From positions 62,001 to 126,000 of the forward strand of contig NZ_BMAQ01000009.1 of assembly GCF_015472005.1 (NCBI RefSeq): 64,000 nt of DNA. Direction: 5' to 3'. Origin of the DNA: Insulibacter thermoxylanivorax (GTDB lineage Bacteria; Bacillota; Bacilli; Paenibacillales; DA-C8). How positions within the stretch are numbered: position 1 is the first letter of the stretch; every line of letters begins with the position of its first letter. Of the stretch, positions 26,237-34,682 are shown piece after piece. The translations under genes and the position numbers were made by a program. The notes under the pieces are model-generated. The model was given only the letters and a program-made list of their open reading frames with translations. It was not told where the DNA came from and made no database searches.

Positions 26237-27060
26237 AACCCGCTCACCGCTTCCATGCATTGCTCCGCCGTCACCGGTCTTAGTTCTTGCAAACGCCCGC
26301 TTCGCTTGAGCTCATGGATGACTTCAATGCTGTAGGGCAGGCGGAAACCCAAAGTACAGCAGGGGATCCCCTCTCTGCTCCCATCTGCTGTCCCATAGAA
26401 AAAATCCTCCGGCGTGCCCATGAAGACGATCTCTCCGTCATCCAAAACGACAACCTGATCGGCCAAGCCGATCTCATCGATGCCTTGCGTCGCCCAGAGG
26501 ATCGTCCGGCCCTCTTGCCGCAGACGGTTCATCACCTGCAGCACCTGCTCCTTCGCCGCGGGATCGAGCATCGCCGTCGGTTCATCGAAGATGAGCAGCG
26601 ATGGCTGCATTGCGATGACCGAAGCGATGCACAGCAGTTGCTTCTGACCGCCGGATAAGCGGCTCACCGGAACATCGGCAAAACCCGTCATGCCGACAGC
26701 AGTAAGCGCGCGATCCGCCCGCTCCTTGATCTCCTCCGGCGGAACGGCCGTATTCTCTAATCCGAAACAGACATCCTCCCATACGGTCTGTCCCACGATC
26801 TGGGCATCGGGATTCTGGAACACGACGGGCACGAGACCCTGCGGCTGCGACAGCCGCTGCACTTTGCCGCGGGACGGCGGCAGGATCCCCGCGATCACCT
26901 TCAGCAGCGTGCTCTTGCCGCTGCCATTGCCGCCGATGAGCGCGGTCATCTGCCCCTCCGGTAGGGAGAGATTGATATCCCGCAGGACGATGCGGATGCC
27001 TTCCTCCTGTCTATAGGCTACGGTTACATCTTGTAAGACCACCGACTGCAGCCTCTCCAC
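26221..27060 (-). CDS. ECF transporter ATPase (EcfA1-like) with altered H-loop
   Basis: 279-residue ATPase. Visible motifs are Walker A GGNGSGKST, Q-loop FQNPDAQIV, signature LSGGQKQ and Walker B LLIFDEPTAMLD. At the H-loop, where histidine is expected (as in THD), the sequence reads WATQGIDEI, so the switch histidine is a glutamine. The frame is open to 27123, but the GTG at 27060 is preferred, with GGAGG before it. It is divergent from bioY and probably forms a biotin ECF transporter with the fusion protein. Confidence 0.88.
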   Translation of the reverse strand: MERLQSVVLQDVTVAYRQEEGIRIVLRDINLSLPEGQMTALIGGNGSGKSTLLKVIAGILPPSRGKVQRLSQPQGLVPVVFQNPDAQIVGQTVWEDVCFGLENTAVPPEEIKERADRALTAVGMTGFADVPVSRLSGGQKQLLCIASVIAMQPSLLIFDEPTAMLDPAAKEQVLQVMNRLRQEGRTILWATQGIDEIGLADQVVVLDDGEIVFMGTPEDFFYGTADGSREGIPCCTLGFRLPYSIEVIHELKRSGRLQELRPVTAEQCMEAVSGLWRSK

Positions 27061-27081
27061 TGCCCTACCTCCATAAAAACT

Positions 27082-27111
27082 ATTAATGTCATTATTTGTA
27101 TTGACATCAAT
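27082..27111. promoter_or_regulatory. Dyad between the divergent bioY and ecfA promoters
   Basis: ATTAATGTCA and TGACATCAAT (9 of 10 positions paired) are separated by 10 bp. The right arm overlaps a TTGACA -35 for bioY (27101-27106) and the left arm lies near the leftward start signals. It could bind a shared repressor such as BirA, but it does not match the usual BirA half-site well. Confidence 0.45.
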
Positions 27112-27186
27112 CACGAAGATCAAGTATGGTAACCATGATATCTATATTACTCTATCAATTGCAAGACTGGAAGAGGAGGAAGGACA

Positions 27187-27798
27187 TTGCAAAGCAAACG
27201 CTCGCTCATCACAGTACGCGGTATTGTGTTCAGTGCACTATTCGCGGCATTAATGATCGTGTCCAGCTTCGCCAACATTCATCTGGGCTTTACTCCTATA
27301 CCGATCACACTGGAGAATATGGCGGCGATGTTAGCTGGTGCATTTCTAGGACCGTTATACGGTTTCCTTAGCATATTCCTTGTTATATTCTTATTAGCCT
27401 TAGGTGTGCCGATCATGCCCGGCGCCGTTGGATTAGCCCGTATCCTGGGACCGACGGGCGGATTTCTCTGGATGTTTCCGATCAGCGCACTCTTGATCGG
27501 TCTGTTCATCCGCCGTATCCAAGGTTCAGGCTGGATCGCATATGTGAAGGTCTTCCTGGTGATCTGGCTCTGTTCCTTGACGGTGTATCTGGCAGGGGTG
27601 CCGTGGCTGATGTACAAAGCAAACATAACCCTGTCCGAAGGCATCGCCATGGGCTTCACCCCCTTCATCCTCGGCGATACGCTGAAGGCGGTAGTTGCGA
27701 CACTGATCGTCGTCCCGGTTCGCCGCATCTTCCCGATGTCGAAGTTGATCGGCGGCGAGGATGCGGAGGTCGTGAAGCTGCCCGATGACCAGGGATAA
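27187..27798 (+). CDS. bioY: Biotin ECF transporter substrate component BioY
   Basis: 203-residue membrane protein with six helices. The BioY hallmarks are GFTPIPITLENMAAMLAGAFLG (shortened here to its core PIPITLEN), MPGAVGLARILGPTGGF and FILGDTLKAVVATL. It binds biotin and uses the divergently encoded ATPases and T component. The start is TTG, with GAGGAGG directly upstream. A large hairpin follows the gene. Confidence 0.95.
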   Translation: MQSKRSLITVRGIVFSALFAALMIVSSFANIHLGFTPIPITLENMAAMLAGAFLGPLYGFLSIFLVIFLLALGVPIMPGAVGLARILGPTGGFLWMFPISALLIGLFIRRIQGSGWIAYVKVFLVIWLCSLTVYLAGVPWLMYKANITLSEGIAMGFTPFILGDTLKAVVATLIVVPVRRIFPMSKLIGGEDAEVVKLPDDQG

Positions 27799-27901
27799 CT
27801 CACGGTTACGACACAGGATTATTGCATACAACCTTGCTTACAGCGCACGATTTATGGTTATATCGCATGTTTAACAACACTGGACATGTTCGCATGACCG
27901 C

Positions 27902-27949
27902 ACAAGGGGCTGTCCCCGCGTCATAATGCAGACGGGGGCAGCCCCTTGT
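27902..27949. terminator. Hairpin between bioY and the GGDEF/kinase gene
   Basis: ACAAGGGGCTG and CAGCCCCTTGT arms extended by CCCCG/CGGGG, placed between two convergent genes. No strong U-tract. Confidence 0.7.
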
Positions 27950-27974
27950 TCCCTGTTTCCGAATCGATTCAGCC

Positions 27975-29744
27975 TCATGCTTCCCGCAAGGAGTAGAGAT
28001 GCGCATCACCCTCCGGCTCCGTCATCGCTTCTTTGTAGAAGATCAGCCGGAAGGTCGTCTCCTCAGGATTGGACTCGAAGGTGATATCGCCGTTGTTCTT
28101 GATCATGATCTGCTTGCAGATCGCAAGTCCCAGTCCCGTCCCATCCTCTTTCGTTGTGGTGAAGGGCCGGAACAGCACTTCACGCACTTCCTCAGAGATC
28201 TCTGGACCATTGTTGCTGATGGCGATATAGGACGCCTCATCATCACTGTAGATATCGATGCGCATGATCTTCTCCTGATCCTGGTTCATCGACAAGGCAT
28301 CGATGCCATTGTTCAGAATATTAGAAATCACTTGCTGCAGAGCAACCTTCTGACCGTAGATATAGAAAACTTCCCGTTCATTGATCTTCAGTTCGACATT
28401 TTCATTAATCAACCGGGGACTCAACAAGGAGATCATCGAGTGGAGCAGCTGGTTAGCCGATAGATAGCTGAAGGGCTCCTCGATGATCTGTTTCTTGGAG
28501 AAGCTTAACAAACCTGTAATCTGCATATGGATGTTTTCGAATTCACTCTCGATGATGTTGATATATTTTTCGATATTGGGGTTGGAATCCGAGGGGATAT
28601 TCGCACGGATTAACTTGAGAAAACCTTTAATCGATGTCAAGGGGTTGCGAATCTCATGGGCCATGCTGGCAGCCATCTTGCCGATCAGAGAAAGCCTGTC
28701 CTCATGGAGCTCAGTGATATCATTTTCCTTCTTGATCAGTTCCATCTTCGCATATTCGTTATTAATCGCTGTTTCCAATTCATCCAGCCTCCCGATTACT
28801 TCCTTCACTACATGGATTGGAAAAGGAGTCAACGTCCGCTCATGATGATCTATCAATAAATTGCGCATCACAGAGGTGGAGATTCGTACTTCTTCGCTGG
28901 GGATCCCCTGTTCGATGATGATTCTGCAGAAGTCCGCAAGGCCCTCCATGATCGGGTGTTCCTGCGGGGGGGTATGCAGTGCCAGCAGATAATCAAACAG
29001 CGTATGAAAATAAAACCCTTCCATCAACTTCGTAATGGAAAGATCATGCCCCGTCATCTCTTCATACCACTGGTCGATTAAATTCTGCTGATTTGTAAGC
29101 AGGTAATTCACGTATTTCTCATTGTTCTCCTCCTGGGCATTGCTCCACTTCATGCCGTACATCTGCCGCTCAGCATGATTGATGAGTTCATCGTATGAAT
29201 GCCCATTCACCGGATACTCTGCGATCCCTACCGAATATTTGACATCGGTCAGCCGTTTCTTCAGCTTCTCGTGCAGTTCTTGGATCAAACCCTTCATGCC
29301 TTCCGAATCGATATTCGGCACGGCCAGGATGAATTCATCATCTCCCAAACGGGCCACATAGGCACCGTTCGGGCAGATCGACATGAGGGCACTGGAGAAC
29401 ACGCGCAGCAGATGATCGCCGTGGCGGTGGCCGAAGTGATCATTGATTCTCTTAAAATCATCCAGATCGATCAGCGCGATGCACAGCAGTTTCTTATAAA
29501 TCTGGGCATGTTTCATCAGCTTGCTCATCCGATCTCTGATGAATCTGCGGTTATAACAGTCCGTCAGATCGTCCCGGATCGCAAGATAAGCATAATGATC
29601 GTATCGGCGGCCGATCATGAGTCCCGCCAGCAGGACTATTACACCGACTAGTACCGACAGCGAGGATACACCATGATGATGGACAAAAAAAACCGCTACA
29701 GTTATACTAGCAGCAAGCGATGTCATCGTACCCAGTCTTCTCAT
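27975..29744 (-). CDS. Hybrid GGDEF-domain / sensor histidine kinase
   Basis: 589-residue membrane protein. Order: two short membrane helices (about 1-45), a GGDEF domain (about 55-215) whose signature reads RLGDDEF, a helical region of about 130 residues not recognised, a HisKA helix (MAASMAHEIRNPLTSIKGF, phosphorylatable His near 358) and a HATPase_c domain with N-box ILNNGIDAL and G-boxes GTGLGLAICKQI. The first half looks like a degenerate diguanylate cyclase used as a sensor. The second half resembles the sporulation kinases of bacilli. ATG 29744 is preferred over 29762 because of the AAAGGGGG site. No response regulator is adjacent. Confidence 0.88.
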   Translation of the reverse strand: MRRLGTMTSLAASITVAVFFVHHHGVSSLSVLVGVIVLLAGLMIGRRYDHYAYLAIRDDLTDCYNRRFIRDRMSKLMKHAQIYKKLLCIALIDLDDFKRINDHFGHRHGDHLLRVFSSALMSICPNGAYVARLGDDEFILAVPNIDSEGMKGLIQELHEKLKKRLTDVKYSVGIAEYPVNGHSYDELINHAERQMYGMKWSNAQEENNEKYVNYLLTNQQNLIDQWYEEMTGHDLSITKLMEGFYFHTLFDYLLALHTPPQEHPIMEGLADFCRIIIEQGIPSEEVRISTSVMRNLLIDHHERTLTPFPIHVVKEVIGRLDELETAINNEYAKMELIKKENDITELHEDRLSLIGKMAASMAHEIRNPLTSIKGFLKLIRANIPSDSNPNIEKYINIIESEFENIHMQITGLLSFSKKQIIEEPFSYLSANQLLHSMISLLSPRLINENVELKINEREVFYIYGQKVALQQVISNILNNGIDALSMNQDQEKIMRIDIYSDDEASYIAISNNGPEISEEVREVLFRPFTTTKEDGTGLGLAICKQIMIKNNGDITFESNPEETTFRLIFYKEAMTEPEGDAHLYSLREA

Positions 29745-29977
29745 CAAATTCCCCCCTTTCATTCAGAGAGATTCATGAACTAGAAAGCAGTATTCGTTTT
29801 CTTCCAAAAGATATATTCTCTGTAAACTTTTCTTTCCCTCTTGCCGAACACAAAATTTGTGAACAAACTATCGTGTGCTGCTTAACGGCAACAATGCCTG
29901 AATACAAAGAAACAGCGGCTGTGAACAGGGACATTCACCGCCGCTGCTTGCAAATTAACCCATCATACTTCAGTTCT

Positions 29978-30183
29978 TTAACTTTGCAGAATATACTGAT
30001 TCCACTTGCGCTGCCATTCCACATCCGCCCAGAACGGATGATGCGGGGCGGCATTCGCTGAACGGCTTCAGCGAATGCCGCCCCCAGATCATGGTACGGC
30101 TCGCCCGGCATCGTCATCGTATACCAAGAGATGTCCCACATCGTAATCGTCAGCTTGCGCGGCAGATGTGACGGAATCTGCAT
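29978..30183 (-). pseudogene. Remnant of a cellulase-like glycosidase gene
   Basis: A strong ribosome-binding site (AGAGGAGG) precedes an ATG at 30183. The first ~43 codons (MQIPSHLPRKLTITMWDISW onward to AEAVQR) resemble the start of a cellulase-like glycosidase family common in Paenibacillus; that family call rests on memory. The frame then passes through a perfect inverted repeat and loses sense. In another frame after the repeat, HPFWADVEWQRKWNQYILQS followed by a stop looks like a genuine protein end. I read this as N- and C-terminal remnants joined by a deletion. It follows the permease gene and may be the former last gene of that operon. Confidence 0.55.
30045..30084. repeat. Perfect 18-bp inverted repeat at the pseudogene junction
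   Basis: GGGGCGGCATTCGCTGAA and its exact complement, separated by 4 bp. The left arm, read on the minus strand, encodes sensible protein (GAAFAE), so the other arm looks like an inverted duplicate made during the deletion. It could now act as a terminator for the permease operon, though no U-tract follows. Confidence 0.85.
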
Positions 30184-30351
30184 CGGCTTCTACCTCCTCT
30201 GATTCCATTATATACAATTTCCCGTTAATATAAGGACGCCCCTTCCGTGTAAGGAAGCCGCCATCCTTGTCCATCCGCCATCATGCATGCTTGTGCTTCA
30301 TCCCCACGTAATACCATCCCACTCGCAGCCGTTTCATCCGATCGCTGACGA

Positions 30352-31230
30352 TCATTCCTTCACTGAACCGAGCACCAGCCCTTTGACAAAATACTTCTGC
30401 AAGAACGGATAGACGAGCAGTACGGGCAAGGCGCCGATGAAGATCTGCGCGGAAGTCACTGTCTTCTGCGACAGGAGTCGGAGCTCTTCGGGACTGATGC
30501 TCATCGAGGACAGGTCCCGCTGCACGATAACCGTCTGCAGATACGTAGCAAGCGGATACTTCTTCGGCGAATGGATGTACAACAGCCCGTCGAACCAGGA
30601 GTTCCAATGGAACACCATGCTGAACACCGCAAGTGTCGCGATCGCCGGCAGGGAGATCGGCAAGTAGATGACGAAGAGGGTACGCAGATGCCCCGCCCCG
30701 TCGATCAGCGCTGCTTCCTCCAGCTCTTTGGGCACACCGCGGAAGAAATTGAGCAGCAGGATCGTCAGCCATACGTTCACCGCCCCAGGCAGGATGAGTA
30801 CCCAGAAGGAATCGATCAGCCCGAGGGTTTGGACGACCATATAGAACGGGACGAGACCGCCGTTGAAGATCATTGTGAACACGAAGATCCAGGCATAGAT
30901 CGTCCGTCCGCGGAACACGTAGTTTTCTTTAGAAAGCGGATAGGCTGCCAGGAAGGCCAGCAGCAGCGTCAGCGCCGTGCCGGCAACCGTGCGCAGCACC
31001 GAGACGCCCAGCGAGTTCAAGAAGAGCGGATTATTGATCGTCTTCTTGTAGGACTCCAAGGTGAACTCGATCGGCCAGAAGGTGACCAGGTTGGCATCGG
31101 CGGCGGATTTGGCGCTGAGGGAGACCGCAAGCACATGCACCAGCGGCAGGACGCAGGTGACCGCGATGATGAACATGGCGATGTTATTGAAAACGGAGAA
31201 TACGCGGTAAGACCATGTTTTGTGATACAT
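30352..31230 (-). CDS. Carbohydrate ABC transporter permease, LplC-like
   Basis: 292-residue CUT1-type permease with six membrane segments. The EAA loop, which contacts the ATPase, reads EEAALIDGAGHLRTLFVIYLP. The ending FVKGLVLGSVKE is typical of LplC/YtcP proteins of oligosaccharide transporters. It lies 14 bp after its partner permease. No ATPase gene is nearby; such systems share a general ATPase of the MsmX type. Context suggests galacto-oligosaccharide uptake. Confidence 0.92.
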   Translation of the reverse strand: MYHKTWSYRVFSVFNNIAMFIIAVTCVLPLVHVLAVSLSAKSAADANLVTFWPIEFTLESYKKTINNPLFLNSLGVSVLRTVAGTALTLLLAFLAAYPLSKENYVFRGRTIYAWIFVFTMIFNGGLVPFYMVVQTLGLIDSFWVLILPGAVNVWLTILLLNFFRGVPKELEEAALIDGAGHLRTLFVIYLPISLPAIATLAVFSMVFHWNSWFDGLLYIHSPKKYPLATYLQTVIVQRDLSSMSISPEELRLLSQKTVTSAQIFIGALPVLLVYPFLQKYFVKGLVLGSVKE

Positions 31231-31244
31231 CGTTCATCCTCCCT

Positions 31245-32204
31245 CTAGAAGATTCGATAGTTGGCCCAGCGATAAGCGATATAGTACGAGAGGCAGATCA
31301 GGATCATGCTGATCACGGATTTGAACAGCCCGATCGCCGTGCCAAAGCCAAATTCCCCATTGATAATGCCCACCCGGTAGACGAAGGTATCGATGATATC
31401 CCCTTTCTCGTAGACAAGCGGGTTGTACAGGTTGAAGATCTGGTCGAAGCCGGCGTTCAGGATATTGCCCAGCGCCAGGGTGCCTACAACGATCGCGATC
31501 GGCATCATCGCCGGGATCGTAATATAGATCGTCTGCTTGAACCTGCTTGCCCCATCGACTTCAGCCGCCTCATAGAGCGTCGGGTTGATATTGGCCAGTG
31601 CAGCCAAGAAGACGATCGTGCTGAAGCCGAATTCCTTCCATACGTCAGTGACTACCACCGTCACCCGGAACCAGTCCCCGTTGCCGAGGAAGAAGATCGG
31701 TCCGATGCCGAACAGTCCGAGGAAGCGGTTGACGATGCCGCCGTCCGTCGACAGGATATCGATCAGGATCCCGCCGAGGATGACCCAGGACAGGAAGTGC
31801 GGCAGGTAGACCATCGTCTGGATGAACCGTTTATAGAGCTGGTTGCGAATCTCATTCAAGAAGATCGCAAAGGTAAAGGGCACGAGCAGATTGAAGATGA
31901 TCTTCAGTCCAGCGATCAGCAGCGTGTTCCAGATCACCTGCATACTGTCCCTGCGATCAAACAGATAGCGGTAGTTCTCCAGGCCGATCCATTCCGAACC
32001 GCGGATGCCGAGCCAAGGTTTGAAGTCTTGGAAAGACATAACGATACCGCCCATCGGGATGTAGTTGAAGATGATCAGGAAGATCAGCGACGGCAAGATC
32101 ATCAGATGGAACACCCAGGTTTTCCGCAGATAATAGCGAAATCCCCTATTCCCCGGACGGACAGTCTCAGCCGGATCAGCGGCAGCCAGTGCATTGGCTT
32201 CCAT
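31245..32204 (-). CDS. Carbohydrate ABC transporter permease, LplB-like
   Basis: 319-residue CUT1-type permease with six membrane segments after a ~30-residue cytoplasmic N-terminus. The EAA loop is YEAAEVDGASRFKQTIYITIP. It is the inner-membrane partner of the LplC-like protein. It lies downstream of the binding-protein gene, from which it is separated by about 630 bp filled largely with a palindrome array. Confidence 0.92.
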   Translation of the reverse strand: MEANALAAADPAETVRPGNRGFRYYLRKTWVFHLMILPSLIFLIIFNYIPMGGIVMSFQDFKPWLGIRGSEWIGLENYRYLFDRRDSMQVIWNTLLIAGLKIIFNLLVPFTFAIFLNEIRNQLYKRFIQTMVYLPHFLSWVILGGILIDILSTDGGIVNRFLGLFGIGPIFFLGNGDWFRVTVVVTDVWKEFGFSTIVFLAALANINPTLYEAAEVDGASRFKQTIYITIPAMMPIAIVVGTLALGNILNAGFDQIFNLYNPLVYEKGDIIDTFVYRVGIINGEFGFGTAIGLFKSVISMILICLSYYIAYRWANYRIF

Positions 32205-32297
32205 CTTATTTTCCCCCTCTCTAAATCATGTTGGATAGATTCATGTTGAATTCTTCCCATGTTCTGTTTGCGTTCATTGATGCGCATTAGCTGCGAC

Positions 32298-32676
32298 TGA
32301 GACGATAGAAAGTATCGGCTCAGCAGGGCATGCGCGCGTTACGGCGGCCGAGACGACAGAAACTGTCGACTCAGCGTAGCAAGCGCACAGACCGCACCTG
32401 AGACGACAGATACTGTCGACTCTGCGTAGCAAGCGCACAGACCGCACCTGAGACGACAAAAACTGTCGACTCAAGCGTGACATGTGCGCAACCGGCGCCT
32501 GAGACGACAGAAACTATCGACTCAAGCGTGACATGTGCGCAACCGGCGACTGAGACGACAAAAACTGTCGACTCAGCGTGACATGCGCACACCCAGCATC
32601 TGAGACGACAGATACTGTCGACTCTGCAGGGCATGCGCGCGTTACGGCGGCCGAGACGACAGAAACTGTCGACTCA
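32298..32676 (-). repeat. Array of 25-nt imperfect palindromes, period 50-51 bp (array B)
   Basis: Eight copies start at 32298, 32349, 32399, 32449, 32500, 32551, 32601 and 32652. They belong to the same family as array A. The spacers are partly duplicated: 32323-32348 is identical to 32626-32651, 32374-32398 is identical to 32424-32448, and 32474-32499 differs from 32525-32550 at a single position. The array lies inside the transporter operon, between the binding protein (upstream) and the permeases (downstream), in the direction of transcription. It may lower permease expression or protect the upstream mRNA. No cas genes are present. Confidence 0.92.
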
Positions 32677-32838
32677 GCGTGGTAAGTCGCGCGCGCAGCT
32701 TCGCAGCGGCTCACACCGCAGCAGTTGCTGCACCCTCCAGCCGCTCTCGCCTTCTGATCACGTACATCGAGCGGAGAAGCTGGAATGAAGAAGCGGCCGA
32801 AGAGGCCGCCTCTGCTTATGACCCTGTATATGAGCGAG

Positions 32839-34557
32839 TTATTTGCCCAATGTGTTTCTATACCACTCATTAACTTCCTTCGTGATCTGTTCGCCCCCGC
32901 CGGCAAGCCAATCCTGTACGAATTGATCGAAGGCATCCAGCGGTTTGTCGCCGTAGATGATCGCGTTGAAGGTTTCGCGCTCGATCTTCTGCAGATAATC
33001 CCATTTCGTCTTCATCGTCTCGGTCGGCGCTCCGATGAACATATCCTTCTTCGAGATCTCCTCTTGCTCCAGCAGCACCACTGCGGCGTTAGGTGTTTCC
33101 GGTCCATAGTGCATGGCCACTTCCTTCTCGCGGAAGGTCGTCGGCTCCTTGCCGGAGGCCAGTTTCAACAGAGCTTTCATCTGCGCATCTGGAACCCGCG
33201 CTCCATCGCGCACGAGGAAGTATCTCAGAGGCGCAGTCACCGCACCGCCCGGGATGTCGTCTCCGGTCAGGAGGTTACCCTCCTCGTCGAAGGCATAGTC
33301 ATAACCTTCGAAGATTCCGTATTGGTAGATGCCGCCTTCCGGCGGATCTGCCAGATGCTCGAAGAGATAGTTCTGATAGGTGAAGAAGGCCTCAGGATGT
33401 TCGAAATCCTTGTGCAGCAATGTAACGCCGTTAATGTAATGCGTACCGTGCCGCATCGCTGTTCCATCCGGACCCATCGGGATCTTATGCGGTTTCCAGA
33501 CAGCTCCTTCGACGTTCTTCTCCGTATCGAGCAGCGGCCATCCGCTCATCCAGTACGGTCCCGGGATGATTCCTGCTGTACCGGCTACCGCTGGCTCAGC
33601 CGTCTTGTTCTCGTCCCACAGCGCTGCTTCAAACGGGATATATCCCTTGTCCAGCCATTCCTTAAGCTTCGCCAACCCCTGTTTCATGCCGGGGTGGATC
33701 GAACCGTACGCCAAGCTTCCGTCTTCCGCTTCATTCCACTGTTCAGGCAATGAACCGAACATTCCAAATACCCAGGACGGATCGCCCATCCACGTGTTCA
33801 TCGTGTTCTTGAAGCCGATGCTGAGCGGAATTACCTCGTCAGGCGACAGGCCCTGCGGGTTGTTGTACTTGAAGGCCTCCATGACGGCTTCGAGCTCCTC
33901 CAGGGTCTCGGGAGCCTCCATGCCCAGCGCATCAAGCCAGTCCTGACGAATCCAGAGCAGGTAGTCGTGGTTGTACGCATAGTCCAGAACCGGAATCCCC
34001 ATGCGCTGACCGTCCTTCATATAAGGAAGCCAGACGTTCGGGTCGAGTTCCATCGCTCTCTTCCAGGTATCGTTCGCATACTTATCGAAGAGCGAACCCA
34101 CTTCCCGGTACAATCCGGATTCGATCAGATCGTGGACCAGCTGCGTTTCTCCTGCCCCCAGGGTAACAACATCCGGCATCTCCTGTCTGTTCGTCAGCGC
34201 CAGACGCAGCTTCGTCGCGAAGGCACCGTTCGTGTCGGTGACGGACCACAGCGTCTTGATCTCGATGCCCAGCGTCTCAAGCGCCCAACGGGTCGCCACG
34301 TTATTCTCAATCGTCTCGCCGTACTTGAAAGTCAGTGCCGGATCAACGCCCCAGACAGTGGTGATCGTCACCGGCGGGTCGTATTTATCCCGGTATGGGT
34401 TCTCATCTGTACTGCTTGTCTGTTCACTCTGCGGAGGTGTCCGGCTGTTCGATGAATCGGCCGATTGGTTCGAATTGCCCGAGCAGGCTGCCAATAAGCT
34501 GACGATCATCATGACCGCCAACAACATGAGCCATGCTCTTCTCAAACTCGCTTTCAT
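32839..34557 (-). CDS. Carbohydrate-binding lipoprotein of an ABC transporter
   Basis: 572-residue solute-binding protein of the LplA/YtcQ class. Signal peptide and lipobox LLAACSG (cysteine near 25), a serine/asparagine-rich linker, then the two-lobed binding fold of family 1 sugar-binding proteins. It is lipid-anchored outside the cell. It is the first gene of the transporter operon and follows the YesM/YesN pair. The galactanase upstream makes galacto-oligosaccharides the likely ligand, by inference. Confidence 0.9.
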   Translation of the reverse strand: MKASLRRAWLMLLAVMMIVSLLAACSGNSNQSADSSNSRTPPQSEQTSSTDENPYRDKYDPPVTITTVWGVDPALTFKYGETIENNVATRWALETLGIEIKTLWSVTDTNGAFATKLRLALTNRQEMPDVVTLGAGETQLVHDLIESGLYREVGSLFDKYANDTWKRAMELDPNVWLPYMKDGQRMGIPVLDYAYNHDYLLWIRQDWLDALGMEAPETLEELEAVMEAFKYNNPQGLSPDEVIPLSIGFKNTMNTWMGDPSWVFGMFGSLPEQWNEAEDGSLAYGSIHPGMKQGLAKLKEWLDKGYIPFEAALWDENKTAEPAVAGTAGIIPGPYWMSGWPLLDTEKNVEGAVWKPHKIPMGPDGTAMRHGTHYINGVTLLHKDFEHPEAFFTYQNYLFEHLADPPEGGIYQYGIFEGYDYAFDEEGNLLTGDDIPGGAVTAPLRYFLVRDGARVPDAQMKALLKLASGKEPTTFREKEVAMHYGPETPNAAVVLLEQEEISKKDMFIGAPTETMKTKWDYLQKIERETFNAIIYGDKPLDAFDQFVQDWLAGGGEQITKEVNEWYRNTLGK

Positions 34558-34592
34558 CGCGCTCCCCCTTATCGTATAGTGCTTACATTTCC

Positions 34593-34598
34593 ATTATA
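34593..34598 (-). promoter_or_regulatory. -10 element of the binding-protein operon
   Basis: TATAAT on the minus strand, about 36 bp before the gene start. The -35 position (AGGATG) is poor, which fits dependence on the AraC-type regulator encoded upstream. Confidence 0.55.
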
Positions 34599-34682
34599 GG
34601 GGAGGCCTATGTGCTCATCCTATGTCATAATTCGAAGATTTCTGCACCTTTCCCAACTATCTTTATAAAGAATCTTCACATG

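Noticed and set aside
29848-29860. CACAAA-A-TTTGTG dyad upstream of the GGDEF/kinase gene as a Rex or Fnr site
   Set aside because: It lacks the spacing of either consensus (TTGTGAA-N4-TTCACAA or TGTGA-N6-TCACA) and is A/T rich, so chance is likely.
30089-30274. 61-codon minus-strand frame before the pseudogene
   Set aside because: No ribosome-binding site and no sensible sequence beyond a short stretch; probably part of the degraded region.
16294-32676. CRISPR arrays
   Set aside because: Repeats vary between copies, spacers in array B are duplicated and alike, and no cas genes exist in the window.
32274-32936. Minus-strand frames through array B with repeated ESTVSVVSAA-like peptides
   Set aside because: Same reason: low-complexity translation of the repeat, no ribosome-binding site, not kept in one frame.
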